Notes: generated from the letters alone by a model not told the origin. A DNA stretch of 62,929 nucleotides from an uncultured Flavobacteriaceae bacterium (GCA_938009735.1 CALLIG010000060.1:1-62929); one strand, 5' to 3'. Positions 26,601 to 35,239 are shown, counted from the first letter of the stretch. A program made the numbers and translations.

Positions 26601-27243
26601 TAAATTCACTAGGATTAATACCTTCTATACGATTTACGCCTACCCATAAATCAAGATCACCATCTTTATCAATATCTGCAAATTGAGCATGAGAAGAATA
26701 ACTATTGTCATTTACACCGTAGGCTTCTGACATTTCTTCAAAACTAGGAATGCCATTGGCATCGTTTCCTTTGTTGATGTATAATAAATTCTCGCGCTGC
26801 GATTCTACTTTTCGAAAGGTATTGCAAACGTAAATGTCAAGTTTGCCGTCGTTATTTATGTCTATGATAGTAACCCCTGACGACCACATTAAAGAATCTA
26901 TTTTTTGAATATTTGCCTGCTTTGAAATATTCTCGAATTTGAGGTTTCCTAAATTTAGATAAAGCTCATTATCAACTTGATTTCCTGCTAAAAAAATATC
27001 ATCTAACCCATCTCCGTTTATATCGCCTAAAGCTACTCCAGCTCCATTATAAACGAATTCATTATCTAAGATATTTATCGAATCATTTTCAGTAAGTTGA
27101 TTGTTAAAATCAAGACCAGATTCAGTTGCATTAATATTTGTGAATAGGGTAGTGGGTGTTTTTTCATTACAGGAACTTAAAAAAATGAACGCTGTAATTA
27201 TAGCTACTATTAGCTTAGTCTTTATTAGGCTTTTGAAGATCAT
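23662..27243 (-). CDS. CRTAC1-like FG-GAP/VCBS repeat lipoprotein with ASPIC/UnbV domain
   Basis: The frame opens at 27288, but ATG 27243 gives a proper lipoprotein signal (MIFKSLIKTKLIVAIITAFI then LSSC), so the protein is about 1193 residues. It consists of many FG-GAP/VCBS calcium-binding repeats of the form DINGDGLDDIFLAGN, DIDKDGDLDLWVG and DLDNDGDLDLVVNN, arranged as two propeller-like blocks. An ASPIC/UnbV domain lies between them (IGSTVEIHTKNGTQ, LSGRGYLSQPEQTLHFGLG, SIQITWAGG). Such proteins commonly sit next to SusC/SusD pairs in Bacteroidota, with an outer-surface binding role assumed rather than shown. It follows susD on the same strand but is separated from it by a strong terminator at 27307-27336. 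It may have its own promoter or use read-through. Confidence 0.9.
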   Translation of the reverse strand: MIFKSLIKTKLIVAIITAFIFLSSCNEKTPTTLFTNINATESGLDFNNQLTENDSINILDNEFVYNGAGVALGDINGDGLDDIFLAGNQVDNELYLNLGNLKFENISKQANIQKIDSLMWSSGVTIIDINNDGKLDIYVCNTFRKVESQRENLLYINKGNDANGIPSFEEMSEAYGVNDNSYSSHAQFADIDKDGDLDLWVGVNRIEGINPSEFRPSEDDGTSKSRDILYENIQNDSLAHPIFVDVSKKAGIRYHGYSHSTLVHDFNEDGWPDFYVANDFLSNDLVYINNQDGTFTNRAGDIFKHFSLSSMGSDIADIDNNGRMDLYTTEMQPYYNKRKKLFQGPSSYSKEIFTRKFKFEYQYTRNTLQVNQGYNPETQLPIYSDIGMMAGTQETDWSWAPLFADYDNDGWQDLFVTNGFPKDVTDRDFGDFRNTASRLVSKEKLIAAIPEIKIPNFIFKNNGDYTFKDNTEAWGLNFGTFSSGAAYGDLDNDGDLDLVVNNINDPVLLLENNTSILQPNEHYLRIKLNGQAKNSSAIGSTVEIHTKNGTQKKSVLSGRGYLSQPEQTLHFGLGSTEEVDSIQITWAGGTQQKVNITSVDTTLLISYKPNTGFVKKSQKVDALMTEVSEKHNLNHLSRDIDFIDFNFQRTLPHKFSQYGPSLSVGDVNGDGLEDIFVASTRNFKEKWFFQKPDGSFTQQEVSYKKNEKLEEEDASTLLFDADNDGDLDLYIARGCGQYPTNHEYYKDILLLNDGNGTFSESPNAIPTILINSSAVKAADIDRDGDLDLIVTSRVKPFAYPLGERSYILKNESTPDNVRFVDATKEIANELLTPRMTSDAIWTDFNNDFWPDLIIAGEWEPIRFFENKEGSLKEITNNTGISENLGWWNSLAAADIDNDGDIDYIAGNYGQNINFKGSKKEPVRVYAKDLDNNGTIDPLISYYLRDSIGVKKEYLYHPWQDVTNQYVGIRKKFNSFGEFGASTLPEMFSDGLLDDATVLSFNYMQSAIIENLGNGKFEMHALPSEAQFGPIYGILPKHLDDDNNIDLLIVGNDYGMEVQQGRADGLIGLTLKNNGEGSFESIPIERSHFYVPGDGKSLVSVNLNNQKSLIVASQNNDSLRVFELNNKLHKSLIQLKPNETKAILNLVDGNKQIHEFYWGSSFQSQSSRALHINDTTKEIIFYDNLGKETRKINY

Positions 27244-27306
27244 TTGGTACTTATAATTGGTGTTGCTATTTGCTATACAAATATGCATGAACGAAAGGTA
27301 AGAAAC

Positions 27307-27336
27307 AAAAAAAAGCTGCTCGTAAGAGCAGCTTTT
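27307..27336 (-). terminator. Rho-independent terminator after susD
   Basis: On the minus strand, AAAAGCTGCTC pairs perfectly with GAGCAGCTTTT around a 4-nt loop (27336 down to 27311) and is followed by a run of U (27310-27307). It lies 20 nt after the susD stop and separates the SusC/D transcript from the FG-GAP gene. Confidence 0.9.
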
Positions 27337-27356
27337 AACTTTAATAAGGAATTTTA

Positions 27357-29108
27357 TTAGTACCCAGGATTCTGAGTAAGAACGTCTGGTCCTTGAATAT
27401 CAATCTGTGTTTGCGGAATAGGGTAGTATTCGCTTTTACCAGCTGTAAAACTAGCGCCACCAAACTTAGTTACAAGTTTAGAACCTTCAAACGCTAAATA
27501 ATCATTTAGGTAGTCTGCAGCAATTCCCCAACGAACTAAATCAAAGAATGCATGACCTTCACCTGATAATTCTAATTTACGTTCGAAACGTACAGCAGAA
27601 GTAGCATATGCTTTATCAGGAAATGAAGTATACTCAGCAATTTCATAATTTGCTTCGTCATCACCTGTATCTACATTTTTAACCCAAAACGTAGCATTAG
27701 CAGCTCTTGCTCTTACCATATTAACATATTCCATAGCCTTCATTAATGAACCAGCTTCTACTTCTGCTTCAGCTGCCATTAATAAAACATCAGCGTAACG
27801 AATAATAGTATAATTCATTAATGCATAACCACGTGTCCAAGAACTACCGTCAGTTAATGAATTTTCTTGAGACTTATAGTACACATACTTTTTAGGAGAG
27901 TAAGGTCCCGCATATGGGAAACTACGTATCCAAGCTGATCCAGGATGTTCAATCCAATCTAAGTATTGAACTCCTTTTCTACCGATAGAATGATCGATAC
28001 GTGGATCTAATGGACCTGCATCTTCAACAAAAGCAGCTTCGTCACCTCCATCAATCTGAGAAAAAGTAAAGTTGTCAGCTACTGCATTAGCAGCATCGTT
28101 AAAAGAATTATCTAATAACGGCAATCCTGCACTTGTTCTAAATGAATTACCTAAAGAGATACTTGGTTGAAAGAAACCACAGCAGTTACCTGGGCCATCT
28201 GGTCCTGTATTATACGGGTAGTTCAAATCATCAAAGTAATTCGCGTTTTGAGTACTCCCAGTATTATTAGCAGCTTCAACATCAAAAATAGCTTCAGCGT
28301 TGTTATCAAACTCAGCGTTGAAAACAGCTGCATAGTTATCAAGTAAAGCATACTTTTCACCAGAAGGTGTAACACCATTTGCAATTACATCATCAAACCA
28401 AGTTTTTGCTTCAGCAAATTTGTTTTGAAATAGTTTTGCTTTACCCATTAATGAAGCAGCAGCCCATTTGTTAACACGACCAGCATCAGTTGTTGCAGGT
28501 AGGTTGTCATAAGCGAATTGTAAATCAGCTTCAATTTGCGGATATACTTCAGTTGTGTTTGGAATCAAAATAATATCAACAGCTTCAATTGTTTCATCAA
28601 AAACGGGTATACTATTAAAATGCTTCTTCAAATCAAAATAGAAGTGCGCACGTAACATTCTAGCTTCACCTGCAATTCTTGCAGCATCAGCAGCAGAAAC
28701 ATCAGTAGCATTGGCTAAAGCAGATAATACAGCGTTTGCTCTCGCAATCCCTTCAAATCTACCTCTCCATAGGTTGTTTAAATCACCACTTGTAGGATCT
28801 ACTTCGTAGCGCTGAATAGGGTTGATGGTAGAATAATCTCCAGCATCAGTACCTTTGTTAGCTTCACCGCCCATTATAGAACCTGTAACCCAATGGTTAG
28901 GTCCTTCAAAACGGTTTCCAAATACTCCATTTAACGCAGCATAGGTTCCAATTAGCAATCCTTCGATACCATCTTTGGTACCTACTTGAGCATCAGCCAA
29001 CGATCCTGTCGGTAATACCTCCAAGAACTCGTCGCTACATGAAACCCCAAACATTAGGAGACCCATGGCCAACACCGCCATTTTTTTAAATTTATTCATT
29101 GTTTTCAT
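27357..29108 (-). CDS. SusD/RagB-family nutrient-binding outer-membrane lipoprotein
   Basis: The 583-residue protein starts with a lipoprotein signal (KMAVLAMGLLMFGVSC, lipobox VSC at about residue 24) followed by SDEFLEVLPTGSLAD, the usual SusD opening. Typical SusD features follow: YAALNGVFGNR, IARANAVLSAL, ARMLRAHFYFDLKKHF with the TPR-like helices, RYADVLLMAAEAEVEAG, AMEYVNMVRARA and RFERKLELSGEGHAFFDLVRWG near the C-terminus. It would cap the SusC transporter and bind the glycan at the cell surface. ATG at 29108 or at 29099 (MNKFKKM) could be used. It lies 65 nt after susC and forms the classical susCD operon, ending in a strong terminator. Confidence 0.96.
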   Translation of the reverse strand: MKTMNKFKKMAVLAMGLLMFGVSCSDEFLEVLPTGSLADAQVGTKDGIEGLLIGTYAALNGVFGNRFEGPNHWVTGSIMGGEANKGTDAGDYSTINPIQRYEVDPTSGDLNNLWRGRFEGIARANAVLSALANATDVSAADAARIAGEARMLRAHFYFDLKKHFNSIPVFDETIEAVDIILIPNTTEVYPQIEADLQFAYDNLPATTDAGRVNKWAAASLMGKAKLFQNKFAEAKTWFDDVIANGVTPSGEKYALLDNYAAVFNAEFDNNAEAIFDVEAANNTGSTQNANYFDDLNYPYNTGPDGPGNCCGFFQPSISLGNSFRTSAGLPLLDNSFNDAANAVADNFTFSQIDGGDEAAFVEDAGPLDPRIDHSIGRKGVQYLDWIEHPGSAWIRSFPYAGPYSPKKYVYYKSQENSLTDGSSWTRGYALMNYTIIRYADVLLMAAEAEVEAGSLMKAMEYVNMVRARAANATFWVKNVDTGDDEANYEIAEYTSFPDKAYATSAVRFERKLELSGEGHAFFDLVRWGIAADYLNDYLAFEGSKLVTKFGGASFTAGKSEYYPIPQTQIDIQGPDVLTQNPGY

Positions 29109-29173
29109 AGTTTAATTTTCATTAAAGATATTATATTTTTTGTATATAAATATCACAGTTTTATCACGATGGA

Positions 29174-32100
29174 TTATAGTCCGATAGACAAGTTAAATAA
29201 ATAAGACGGCGCAACTGGGTAGTTACCTACGTCAATACCAAAGTTGGTATCAGCACCACCACCAATTCCTGGATCTAAACCACTATAGTTCGTAAGTGTC
29301 CAAATGTTGTTGGCAGAAATACCTATAGACAATTTGCTGAAGCCCATTTTTTCAACCAAATCAAGATCGAAATTATAAGTTAAAGCTAAACGTTGAAGTC
29401 TTGCATAATCACCTTTTTCAACATACCAAGAGTTACTTGCTCCACTTGTACTTAAGTTAGATGCACTCTCCCAAATTGGAGCAGCAGCATTGTTACCTAA
29501 CTCAGGTGTCCAAGAATTTAAAGCATTTAGTCCTTTAGCAGAACCTTCGAAAGTTCCGAAGAAATCGGTAAACCATTTTGATTGGTTGAATAATTCATTA
29601 CCAATTGAAACGTTCATGAAACCTTCAAGTTCAAGGTTTTTGTAAGCTACTTTAAGTGTAAGACCTCCAGTAAAATCTGGTACAGCAGTACCTAAGAAAG
29701 TTCTATCATCTGGTGTAATTGCACCATCACCGTTTACATCTTCGTAACGGAAACGACCTACGCCTTTACCATCTTGAGCTGGTGAACTATCAACTTCTGC
29801 TTGAGAGTTGAAATAACCAAGTACATTATATCCGAAGAAAGACGAAATAGGTTGACCTACTGCGTTTCTAGTAGCTTGAATACCTCTATAGGCTTGACCA
29901 TCGAAGAAATCAATGCCTGGAGCTAATTCAGTAATTTCATTTTTCAAGAAAGAACCAGTTACAGTAACGTCGAAAGATATATCTTCAGTAAAGTTACCAC
30001 GACCTGCGATAAGAAAATCAAGTCCTGAGTTTGCCATACTAGCAATGTTAACAGACGGTGCTGCAGCAAAATTACCGGTTACACCTGATAATGGCACATT
30101 GTAAAGTAAGTCATCAGTATCTTTTTTCCACCAATCTAATTGAAATTCTAATTTATCATTGAAGAACGCTGCATCAACTCCTATGTTAAGAGTTGTACTA
30201 GTTTCCCATTTTGCATCAGGGTTACCAATACGGCTTTGTGCAAAACCTTCATCAGCACCACTATTTTGACCAGAAATCGGATAGAAAGTATTTCCTCTAT
30301 CTGAAGCAAACAATGAATATTGGTTGTTTGGATCTACGTTGTTAGAGTTACCCATTTGACCCCAACCTACACGAAATTTTAAATCAGACATAAGATCTTG
30401 ATCTTGCATGAATGGCTCAGAAATAGCACGCCATGCAGCAGAAACTGCAGGGAAAGTACCGTAACGATTGTTGCCACCAAAACGTGATGCACCATCACGA
30501 CGAATAACACCAGTTACATAGTAACGCTCGTCAAAGTTATAATCTAACTTACCAAAAGTAGAAAAGAAATTAACTCCTTTGAAAAGATCACTATTTACAT
30601 TAGGACTTTGAACTACACTTAAACTTTGAAAGTCTAAATCAGTAGAGAAAGGATTAATACCATTACCGCTGATATTTCTACCTGCACCAGTATTTAAGGC
30701 TTCAACACCACCAAATACTTTTACTTTGTGCTTACCAAAAAGTTTTTCATAGGTAAAACTGTTCGTAAAGGTCCAATTGAAATTATAGCCACCTCCTTCA
30801 GCAAAGCTATTGCTTGCTTGTGGTTCAGAATCGCCAAGGTATTTAAAACCGTAGTTTACAAAATGGTAATTACTATAGCCACCACCAATGCTAGATCTAA
30901 TAGTAAGACCATCTATTGGCTTTAATAAAAGGTATAAATTACCATTACCTTGAATATTAAAATTTTGATCATCTTGATCATTTAATGTCAATTGTCTAAC
31001 CGGGTTACGTGGGTTGTTAAATCCACCTGCTCTTGTACTTGCAAAGCTTCCGAATTCATCACGTACAGGTATAATTGTTGGCATTCTATATGCAGAAAGG
31101 ATAACTGATTCATCATCAGCACCACCAATACCACCACCACCACCAAAGCCACCTACAACAGATCTGTAAGTAACTTGAAAGTTTTCACCAACACTTAACC
31201 AAGGCGTTACATCCCATTCAGAGTTGAAACGTGCAGTATATCTAGCAAAATCATTATTCAATAAGATACCTGCTGCATTTTGAGCAGAAATACCCATATA
31301 GTAACGACCGTTTTCACTACCACCGTCAAAGCCTAAACTTACACGGCTAATAGGCGCTACTCTTGTAACCTCTTTATACCAGTTTGTACCAGCTAAATTC
31401 GGACGAATTAAGAAAACGTTATCTGGATCAGCTTCGTAGTTCGCACGAATTGTTGCTAAATTAATATCTGATTCAAAAACACCATTCTGACCATCAGCAT
31501 GAAGATAATCAGGAAAAGTTGGTGTTGCATTAGTGCCATATTGAGGATGCGAATACTGAACAGCTGTACCTGTAGCTGCTGCGTTATTCTCATAACCTCT
31601 ATGTGTCCACTCTGCCATTTGTTGTGGATTCAAGTTTTGTGGAGCTCCACCTACATTAGGATCAGTAACACCACCAGAAATATCTAAAGTCATTCTAGTT
31701 TTACGATCTCCACGAGAACCTTGCTTCGTTGTCAATACAACTACACCGTTCGCAGCTCTTGCACCATAAATGGAAGCAGCGGCAGCATCTTTAAGTATAG
31801 TAGTAGTTTGAACATCACCAGGATTAATAAAGTCAACAGAGCCAACTGGCACACCATCAACAACGTATAACGGTTCGTTACCACCAAAGGCACCAAAACC
31901 ACGAACACGAATTTGAGAGGTTGAACCTACTTGACCATTTGTCAATACAGTTACACCCGCAACTCTACCTTGTAGTTGTTGTTCAATGTTACTTGAAGGT
32001 ATTGCAGCTAAGTCTTCAGCTTTAACAATAGAAACTGCAGCGGTAGTTTCACGCTTTGTTTCAGTTGCATAACCAGTAACAATAACTTCGTCAAGTGCAG

Positions 32101-32491
32101 CAGCATCTTCAGCCATACTTGTGTTAATGGTTGATTGCCCATCAACTGCTATTTGCTTGGTTTGAAAACCTAAGTAACTAAAAATTAAAGTAGCATCACT
32201 TGCTGCCTCTATGGTATAGTTACCATCGAAATCTGTTTGGGTACCGTTTGTTGTTCCTTTAACAATAACGTTAGCACCCGGTAGCGGAGAACCAGAATCG
32301 TCGGTTACCGTACCTGTAATTGTTGATTGAACACTATTGTTCAATTCAACCGTAGTTAAATTTGCTTCAGGATTTGCCATAGCCAATTGAGCTCCAAGAC
32401 AAATCGCAATCGATAAAAGCCCAATTCCAAAAGAAGAAAATCTTCCTTTAGGCCTTAACGAATTGTAATCTCGTTTTTGATTCATAATCAT
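29174..32491 (-). CDS. SusC/RagA-family TonB-linked outer-membrane transporter
   Basis: The 1105-residue protein has a signal peptide (about residues 18-39, IGLLSIAICLGAQLAMA) and an N-terminal CarboxypepD_reg-like domain (ITGTVTDDSGSPLPGANVIV, DFDGNYTI). The TonB plug domain follows (VKAEDLAAIPSSNIEQQLQG, IRVRGFGAFGGNEPLYVVDG, LKDAAAASIYGARAANGVVV), then a beta-barrel ending in an aromatic-rich C-terminus (YPVAPSYLFNLSIGL). It imports oligosaccharides with SusD. The start could be the ATG at 32491 (MIMNQ) or at 32485 (MNQ). The 473-nt upstream region holds direct repeats and a CRP-like palindrome. No SusR, HTCS or sigma/anti-sigma gene is adjacent, so its regulator is outside the window. Confidence 0.96.
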   Translation of the reverse strand: MIMNQKRDYNSLRPKGRFSSFGIGLLSIAICLGAQLAMANPEANLTTVELNNSVQSTITGTVTDDSGSPLPGANVIVKGTTNGTQTDFDGNYTIEAASDATLIFSYLGFQTKQIAVDGQSTINTSMAEDAAALDEVIVTGYATETKRETTAAVSIVKAEDLAAIPSSNIEQQLQGRVAGVTVLTNGQVGSTSQIRVRGFGAFGGNEPLYVVDGVPVGSVDFINPGDVQTTTILKDAAAASIYGARAANGVVVLTTKQGSRGDRKTRMTLDISGGVTDPNVGGAPQNLNPQQMAEWTHRGYENNAAATGTAVQYSHPQYGTNATPTFPDYLHADGQNGVFESDINLATIRANYEADPDNVFLIRPNLAGTNWYKEVTRVAPISRVSLGFDGGSENGRYYMGISAQNAAGILLNNDFARYTARFNSEWDVTPWLSVGENFQVTYRSVVGGFGGGGGIGGADDESVILSAYRMPTIIPVRDEFGSFASTRAGGFNNPRNPVRQLTLNDQDDQNFNIQGNGNLYLLLKPIDGLTIRSSIGGGYSNYHFVNYGFKYLGDSEPQASNSFAEGGGYNFNWTFTNSFTYEKLFGKHKVKVFGGVEALNTGAGRNISGNGINPFSTDLDFQSLSVVQSPNVNSDLFKGVNFFSTFGKLDYNFDERYYVTGVIRRDGASRFGGNNRYGTFPAVSAAWRAISEPFMQDQDLMSDLKFRVGWGQMGNSNNVDPNNQYSLFASDRGNTFYPISGQNSGADEGFAQSRIGNPDAKWETSTTLNIGVDAAFFNDKLEFQLDWWKKDTDDLLYNVPLSGVTGNFAAAPSVNIASMANSGLDFLIAGRGNFTEDISFDVTVTGSFLKNEITELAPGIDFFDGQAYRGIQATRNAVGQPISSFFGYNVLGYFNSQAEVDSSPAQDGKGVGRFRYEDVNGDGAITPDDRTFLGTAVPDFTGGLTLKVAYKNLELEGFMNVSIGNELFNQSKWFTDFFGTFEGSAKGLNALNSWTPELGNNAAAPIWESASNLSTSGASNSWYVEKGDYARLQRLALTYNFDLDLVEKMGFSKLSIGISANNIWTLTNYSGLDPGIGGGADTNFGIDVGNYPVAPSYLFNLSIGL

Positions 32492-32548
32492 TTGTTGTTT
32501 GTTAGTTTAAATTAAGTTTCTGTTTTCTTTGAGATTAAGCTTAAACGC

Positions 32549-32601
32549 TTGAGTTAACTGTTAAAGAAATCCTCTAACGATTGAGTTAAATGTTAAAGAA
32601 A
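32549..32601. repeat. Two 21-bp direct repeats upstream of susC
   Basis: The repeats at 32549-32569 and 32581-32601 differ at one base in 21. The shared parts are TTGAGTTAA and TGTTAAAGAAA with a C or A between them. Start-to-start distance is 32 bp, about three helical turns. They end about 58 nt upstream of the susC ATG and are candidate activator sites for the susCD promoter. Confidence 0.7.
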
Positions 32602-32806
32602 CCTCAAAGAAGCCGTAATAATAACAAAAATCTCTGGAATACAACTAACAAAATATGAGATTTTATTAGTGCGAAGTGTTAAGTTTTATGGCTATTTTTT
32701 TTATGATTACCCGTTTAGCTACCGTGTTATTTGAGGATATCGTAATTCAGGCATGAAAAAATTAGCATTTAAAAAAAATGTGCTCGTTAACAAACAACAT
32801 TCAATT

Positions 32807-32822
32807 TGTGAGATATTTCACA
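32807..32822. promoter_or_regulatory. CRP-like palindrome TGTGA-N6-TCACA
   Basis: TGTGAGATATTTCACA matches the classical CRP/FNR-family site TGTGA-N6-TCACA exactly, with A/T-rich flanks. It is about 315 nt upstream of susC. Bacteroidota encode CRP/FNR-family regulators, but whether they use this consensus is not established here, so binding is a guess. Confidence 0.4.
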
Positions 32823-32964
32823 TTGTTTTTTTTAAACAAATAATCCTCTAGAACGTTAGAGTTCTATGTTTAGGCTATGGTTTAATGACAAAATATACTT
32901 CGAAATAATGCTAATTTATGCCTTATTTATAGGTTGCTCGGATAATACTTTTTATAGACGAAAT

Positions 32965-34143
32965 TTATGCTTTATTGCACACTATAATTTGATACATTTC
33001 ATCGTTGTTTTTAATGTAAAATAGATAGTTATTACCACCATCTTTAATCTTGCTTTTTCTGCGAATTGCTTCAACACTAATGGGAAAATTTCTAGTGGTA
33101 ATATTTGCCTTTTTTATTTGAAGTTCTTTGAAGCTGCTTTTTTTGTAAGGAACAACTTTGTCAATTTTAAAACATCTTCCTGGAAAGTCTATTAAGTGCT
33201 CTGATGTATATAAATGTGTGTGTTCAGCAATCTTATTTAGGCTAAGGTTGTTCCCAATTATTTTAAAGCCTCCTGATTTTAATATTGCTGCATTAGGCTC
33301 ATAAAGGTAATTTTGTGCACTCTGGTAGGTTGAAAAACAAGCTTTTTCATCAGTAAGCTTAAAATTAAAAGTTTCATTACTAGATTTAGTGAAATTGATC
33401 GTCTTTACTTCAATATCATCCACATGCCCATTTTTGAGAACCCAAAGAAGTTCTTTTACTTCATTGTTAACGGCAACAATGTGTACTTCTTTTACAAATT
33501 GAAGTGAGCGAATACCCATTTTAATATCTAACAAGGGGGCAGTTTTTATCAAAATATTTTCAGCTCGATCAAAAAATAAATCTAAATTACTGGTCACATC
33601 GGGTAGACAATTCTCGAGGATAAACACTTTTTCTTTTTTGTCATTTCGTCGAGAAGGGTCTATGTAAATCCAATCAAAATGTTTTTTTGAATTTTTGAGG
33701 AAATTGATAGCATCAAATGCGGTATTTGAAATATTTTTTGAACCTAGTATTTTGAAATTGTAAGTTGCAATTTCAGAAAGATTATGATCAATTTCGTTGT
33801 GTATAACATCGTCAATTTTCTTACTAAAAAAGTAGCTATCAATTCCGAAGCCTCCAGTCAAATCTATAAGTGATTTTCCGCTTACAATTTGGGACTTATA
33901 TTGAGCGGTAATTTCAGAGGAAGTTTGTTCAATGTTTAGCTTGTTCGGAAAATATATTTTAGGAGTATTGAACCAGGTAGGGAGCTTTTTTTTACACTTA
34001 TTTTTAGCTTCTATCTGTTCGACGAGTTCTTTGTTCGAAATCTTGTCAAAAAGGACGTTTTTTAATAAAACTGACACGATGTCAGTATTTAAATTATTTA
34101 GTATAAAATATTGTGCACCAGTATTTAATATATTTTTATTCAA
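32965..34143 (-). CDS. Class I SAM-dependent methyltransferase with THUMP-like domain
   Basis: The 392-residue protein has a methyltransferase core with the SAM-binding loop LIDLTGGFGIDSYFFSKK (about residues 91-108) and the motif IYIDPSRRNDKKEKVF (about 160-175). It ends in a THUMP-like C-terminal domain (KRKSKIKDGGNNYLFYI region). It belongs to the Bacteroidota THUMP-like methyltransferase family, presumed to act on RNA; the target is unknown. The start is a TTG at 34143, 7 nt after the stop of the permease gene, because no ATG is available in frame before the conserved region. It is the last gene of a minus-strand run with the AI-2E-family gene. Confidence 0.85.
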   Translation of the reverse strand: MNKNILNTGAQYFILNNLNTDIVSVLLKNVLFDKISNKELVEQIEAKNKCKKKLPTWFNTPKIYFPNKLNIEQTSSEITAQYKSQIVSGKSLIDLTGGFGIDSYFFSKKIDDVIHNEIDHNLSEIATYNFKILGSKNISNTAFDAINFLKNSKKHFDWIYIDPSRRNDKKEKVFILENCLPDVTSNLDLFFDRAENILIKTAPLLDIKMGIRSLQFVKEVHIVAVNNEVKELLWVLKNGHVDDIEVKTINFTKSSNETFNFKLTDEKACFSTYQSAQNYLYEPNAAILKSGGFKIIGNNLSLNKIAEHTHLYTSEHLIDFPGRCFKIDKVVPYKKSSFKELQIKKANITTRNFPISVEAIRRKSKIKDGGNNYLFYIKNNDEMYQIIVCNKA

Positions 34144-34150
34144 AGTAAAT

Positions 34151-35239
34151 CTATAGATTTTTCGTCAAGGATTGAACGATCTTATTTTCAGATAAAAACT
34201 CCTTTAAAATGACCTTTATTGCAGTATATCCTGGTACAGCAATGATCATTCCTGTAATTCCGAAGAGTAAGCCACCAATGATAATTACAAGAAAAATTTC
34301 TAATGGATGCGACTTAACACTTTGCGAAAAAATACGAGGTTGTGAGATGAAATTATCGACCAATTGACCAATCAAAAAACCGATCATTACATAGCTGGTT
34401 TTTGGTAAGATTACAGAGCTGAAATCAGCGCCAATATTACTAGTCATAGTAAGTGTTAACATAAGCACTCCGCCTATGAGTGGACCCACGTACGGAATCA
34501 GGTTTAACAATGCACAAAGAAAAGCTATTACGATAGCATTTTCTACGCCGAAAATGAGTAAAACAATGGTGTAAAATATAAATAATATTAATATCTGAAA
34601 TACCAATCCTACGAAGTATCTTGATAACAAATCTTTAATGGTATCGATTGATTTTTTTAAACGACTTTCTTTATTGTCGGGAATAAAAACCATTAAGCCA
34701 TCTTCAAATAGTTTGCTGTCTTTTAAAAAGAAAAATGCAATAAATAGAACTGAAAATAAGCCAATACTTAAACTTCCTAGTATTCCAATAAATGAATTTA
34801 GAAAATTTGGAACAAAGCCAAAATCTAAATTTGCTAAAATTTTAGAATCTTTTACGCTTTGTTCAATTTCTGAAGAGCTTACACCAAAATATTCTGTGAT
34901 TTGGCGATATAGATTCTCCATGTTTCCTTGTAGAGCTTCAATGTTCAAAAGCGATAAATTTTGTCCCTGTTGCACTATTAATGGAATGAAAAGAGCTATA
35001 ATTCCAACTAAGATGCCGATTAACATTAGCATAGTTACAATTACAGCTATAGTATCATTAAACTTAAGTTTTCGTCTAAGAAATAATACAATGGGTCTGC
35101 CGATAAGGGAAACCACCCCAGCTATAGCTATGTAAGCAATTACCGAGCTGATTTGGTATAAAAAGTAGAGAACTAGCACAGTACCAATGAGTATTGCTAT
35201 TGCTCTCAAGATGCCTTCTGATAAAGTTTTAGATGTCAT
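34151..35239 (-). CDS. AI-2E family transporter (UPF0118/PerM-like permease)
   Basis: The 362-residue membrane protein has about eight hydrophobic segments. Family features are YLFILYQISSVIAYIAIAGVVSLIGRPIV-like N-terminal helices, the central soluble region, and the C-terminal LLNLIPYVGPLIGGVLM and PLEIFLVIIIGGLLFGITGMIIAVPGYTAIK segments (quoted in part). These are the signatures of the PerM/TqsA-like family. Despite the family name, a role in AI-2 transport is not implied; members also include sodium/proton antiporters. It lies 60 nt downstream of the DUF4159 gene and 7 nt before the methyltransferase start, and is probably co-transcribed with both. Confidence 0.9.
   Translation of the reverse strand: MTSKTLSEGILRAIAILIGTVLVLYFLYQISSVIAYIAIAGVVSLIGRPIVLFLRRKLKFNDTIAVIVTMLMLIGILVGIIALFIPLIVQQGQNLSLLNIEALQGNMENLYRQITEYFGVSSSEIEQSVKDSKILANLDFGFVPNFLNSFIGILGSLSIGLFSVLFIAFFFLKDSKLFEDGLMVFIPDNKESRLKKSIDTIKDLLSRYFVGLVFQILILFIFYTIVLLIFGVENAIVIAFLCALLNLIPYVGPLIGGVLMLTLTMTSNIGADFSSVILPKTSYVMIGFLIGQLVDNFISQPRIFSQSVKSHPLEIFLVIIIGGLLFGITGMIIAVPGYTAIKVILKEFLSENKIVQSLTKNL

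Larger units (their letters stand above)
32492..32964. promoter_or_regulatory. 473-bp intergenic region upstream of susC
   Basis: No open frame of note is present. It holds two near-identical 21-bp direct repeats (32549-32601), a CRP-like palindrome (32807-32822) and a short inverted repeat (TAGAAC and GTTCTA, about 32850-32870). No exact TAnnTTTG element was found on the minus strand. The far end is the 3' flank of the methyltransferase gene, with no clear terminator. Confidence 0.6.

Noticed and set aside
27244-27288. Longer start for the FG-GAP lipoprotein
   Set aside because: The extra 15 residues precede the signal peptide without any useful feature; ATG 27243 begins the signal.
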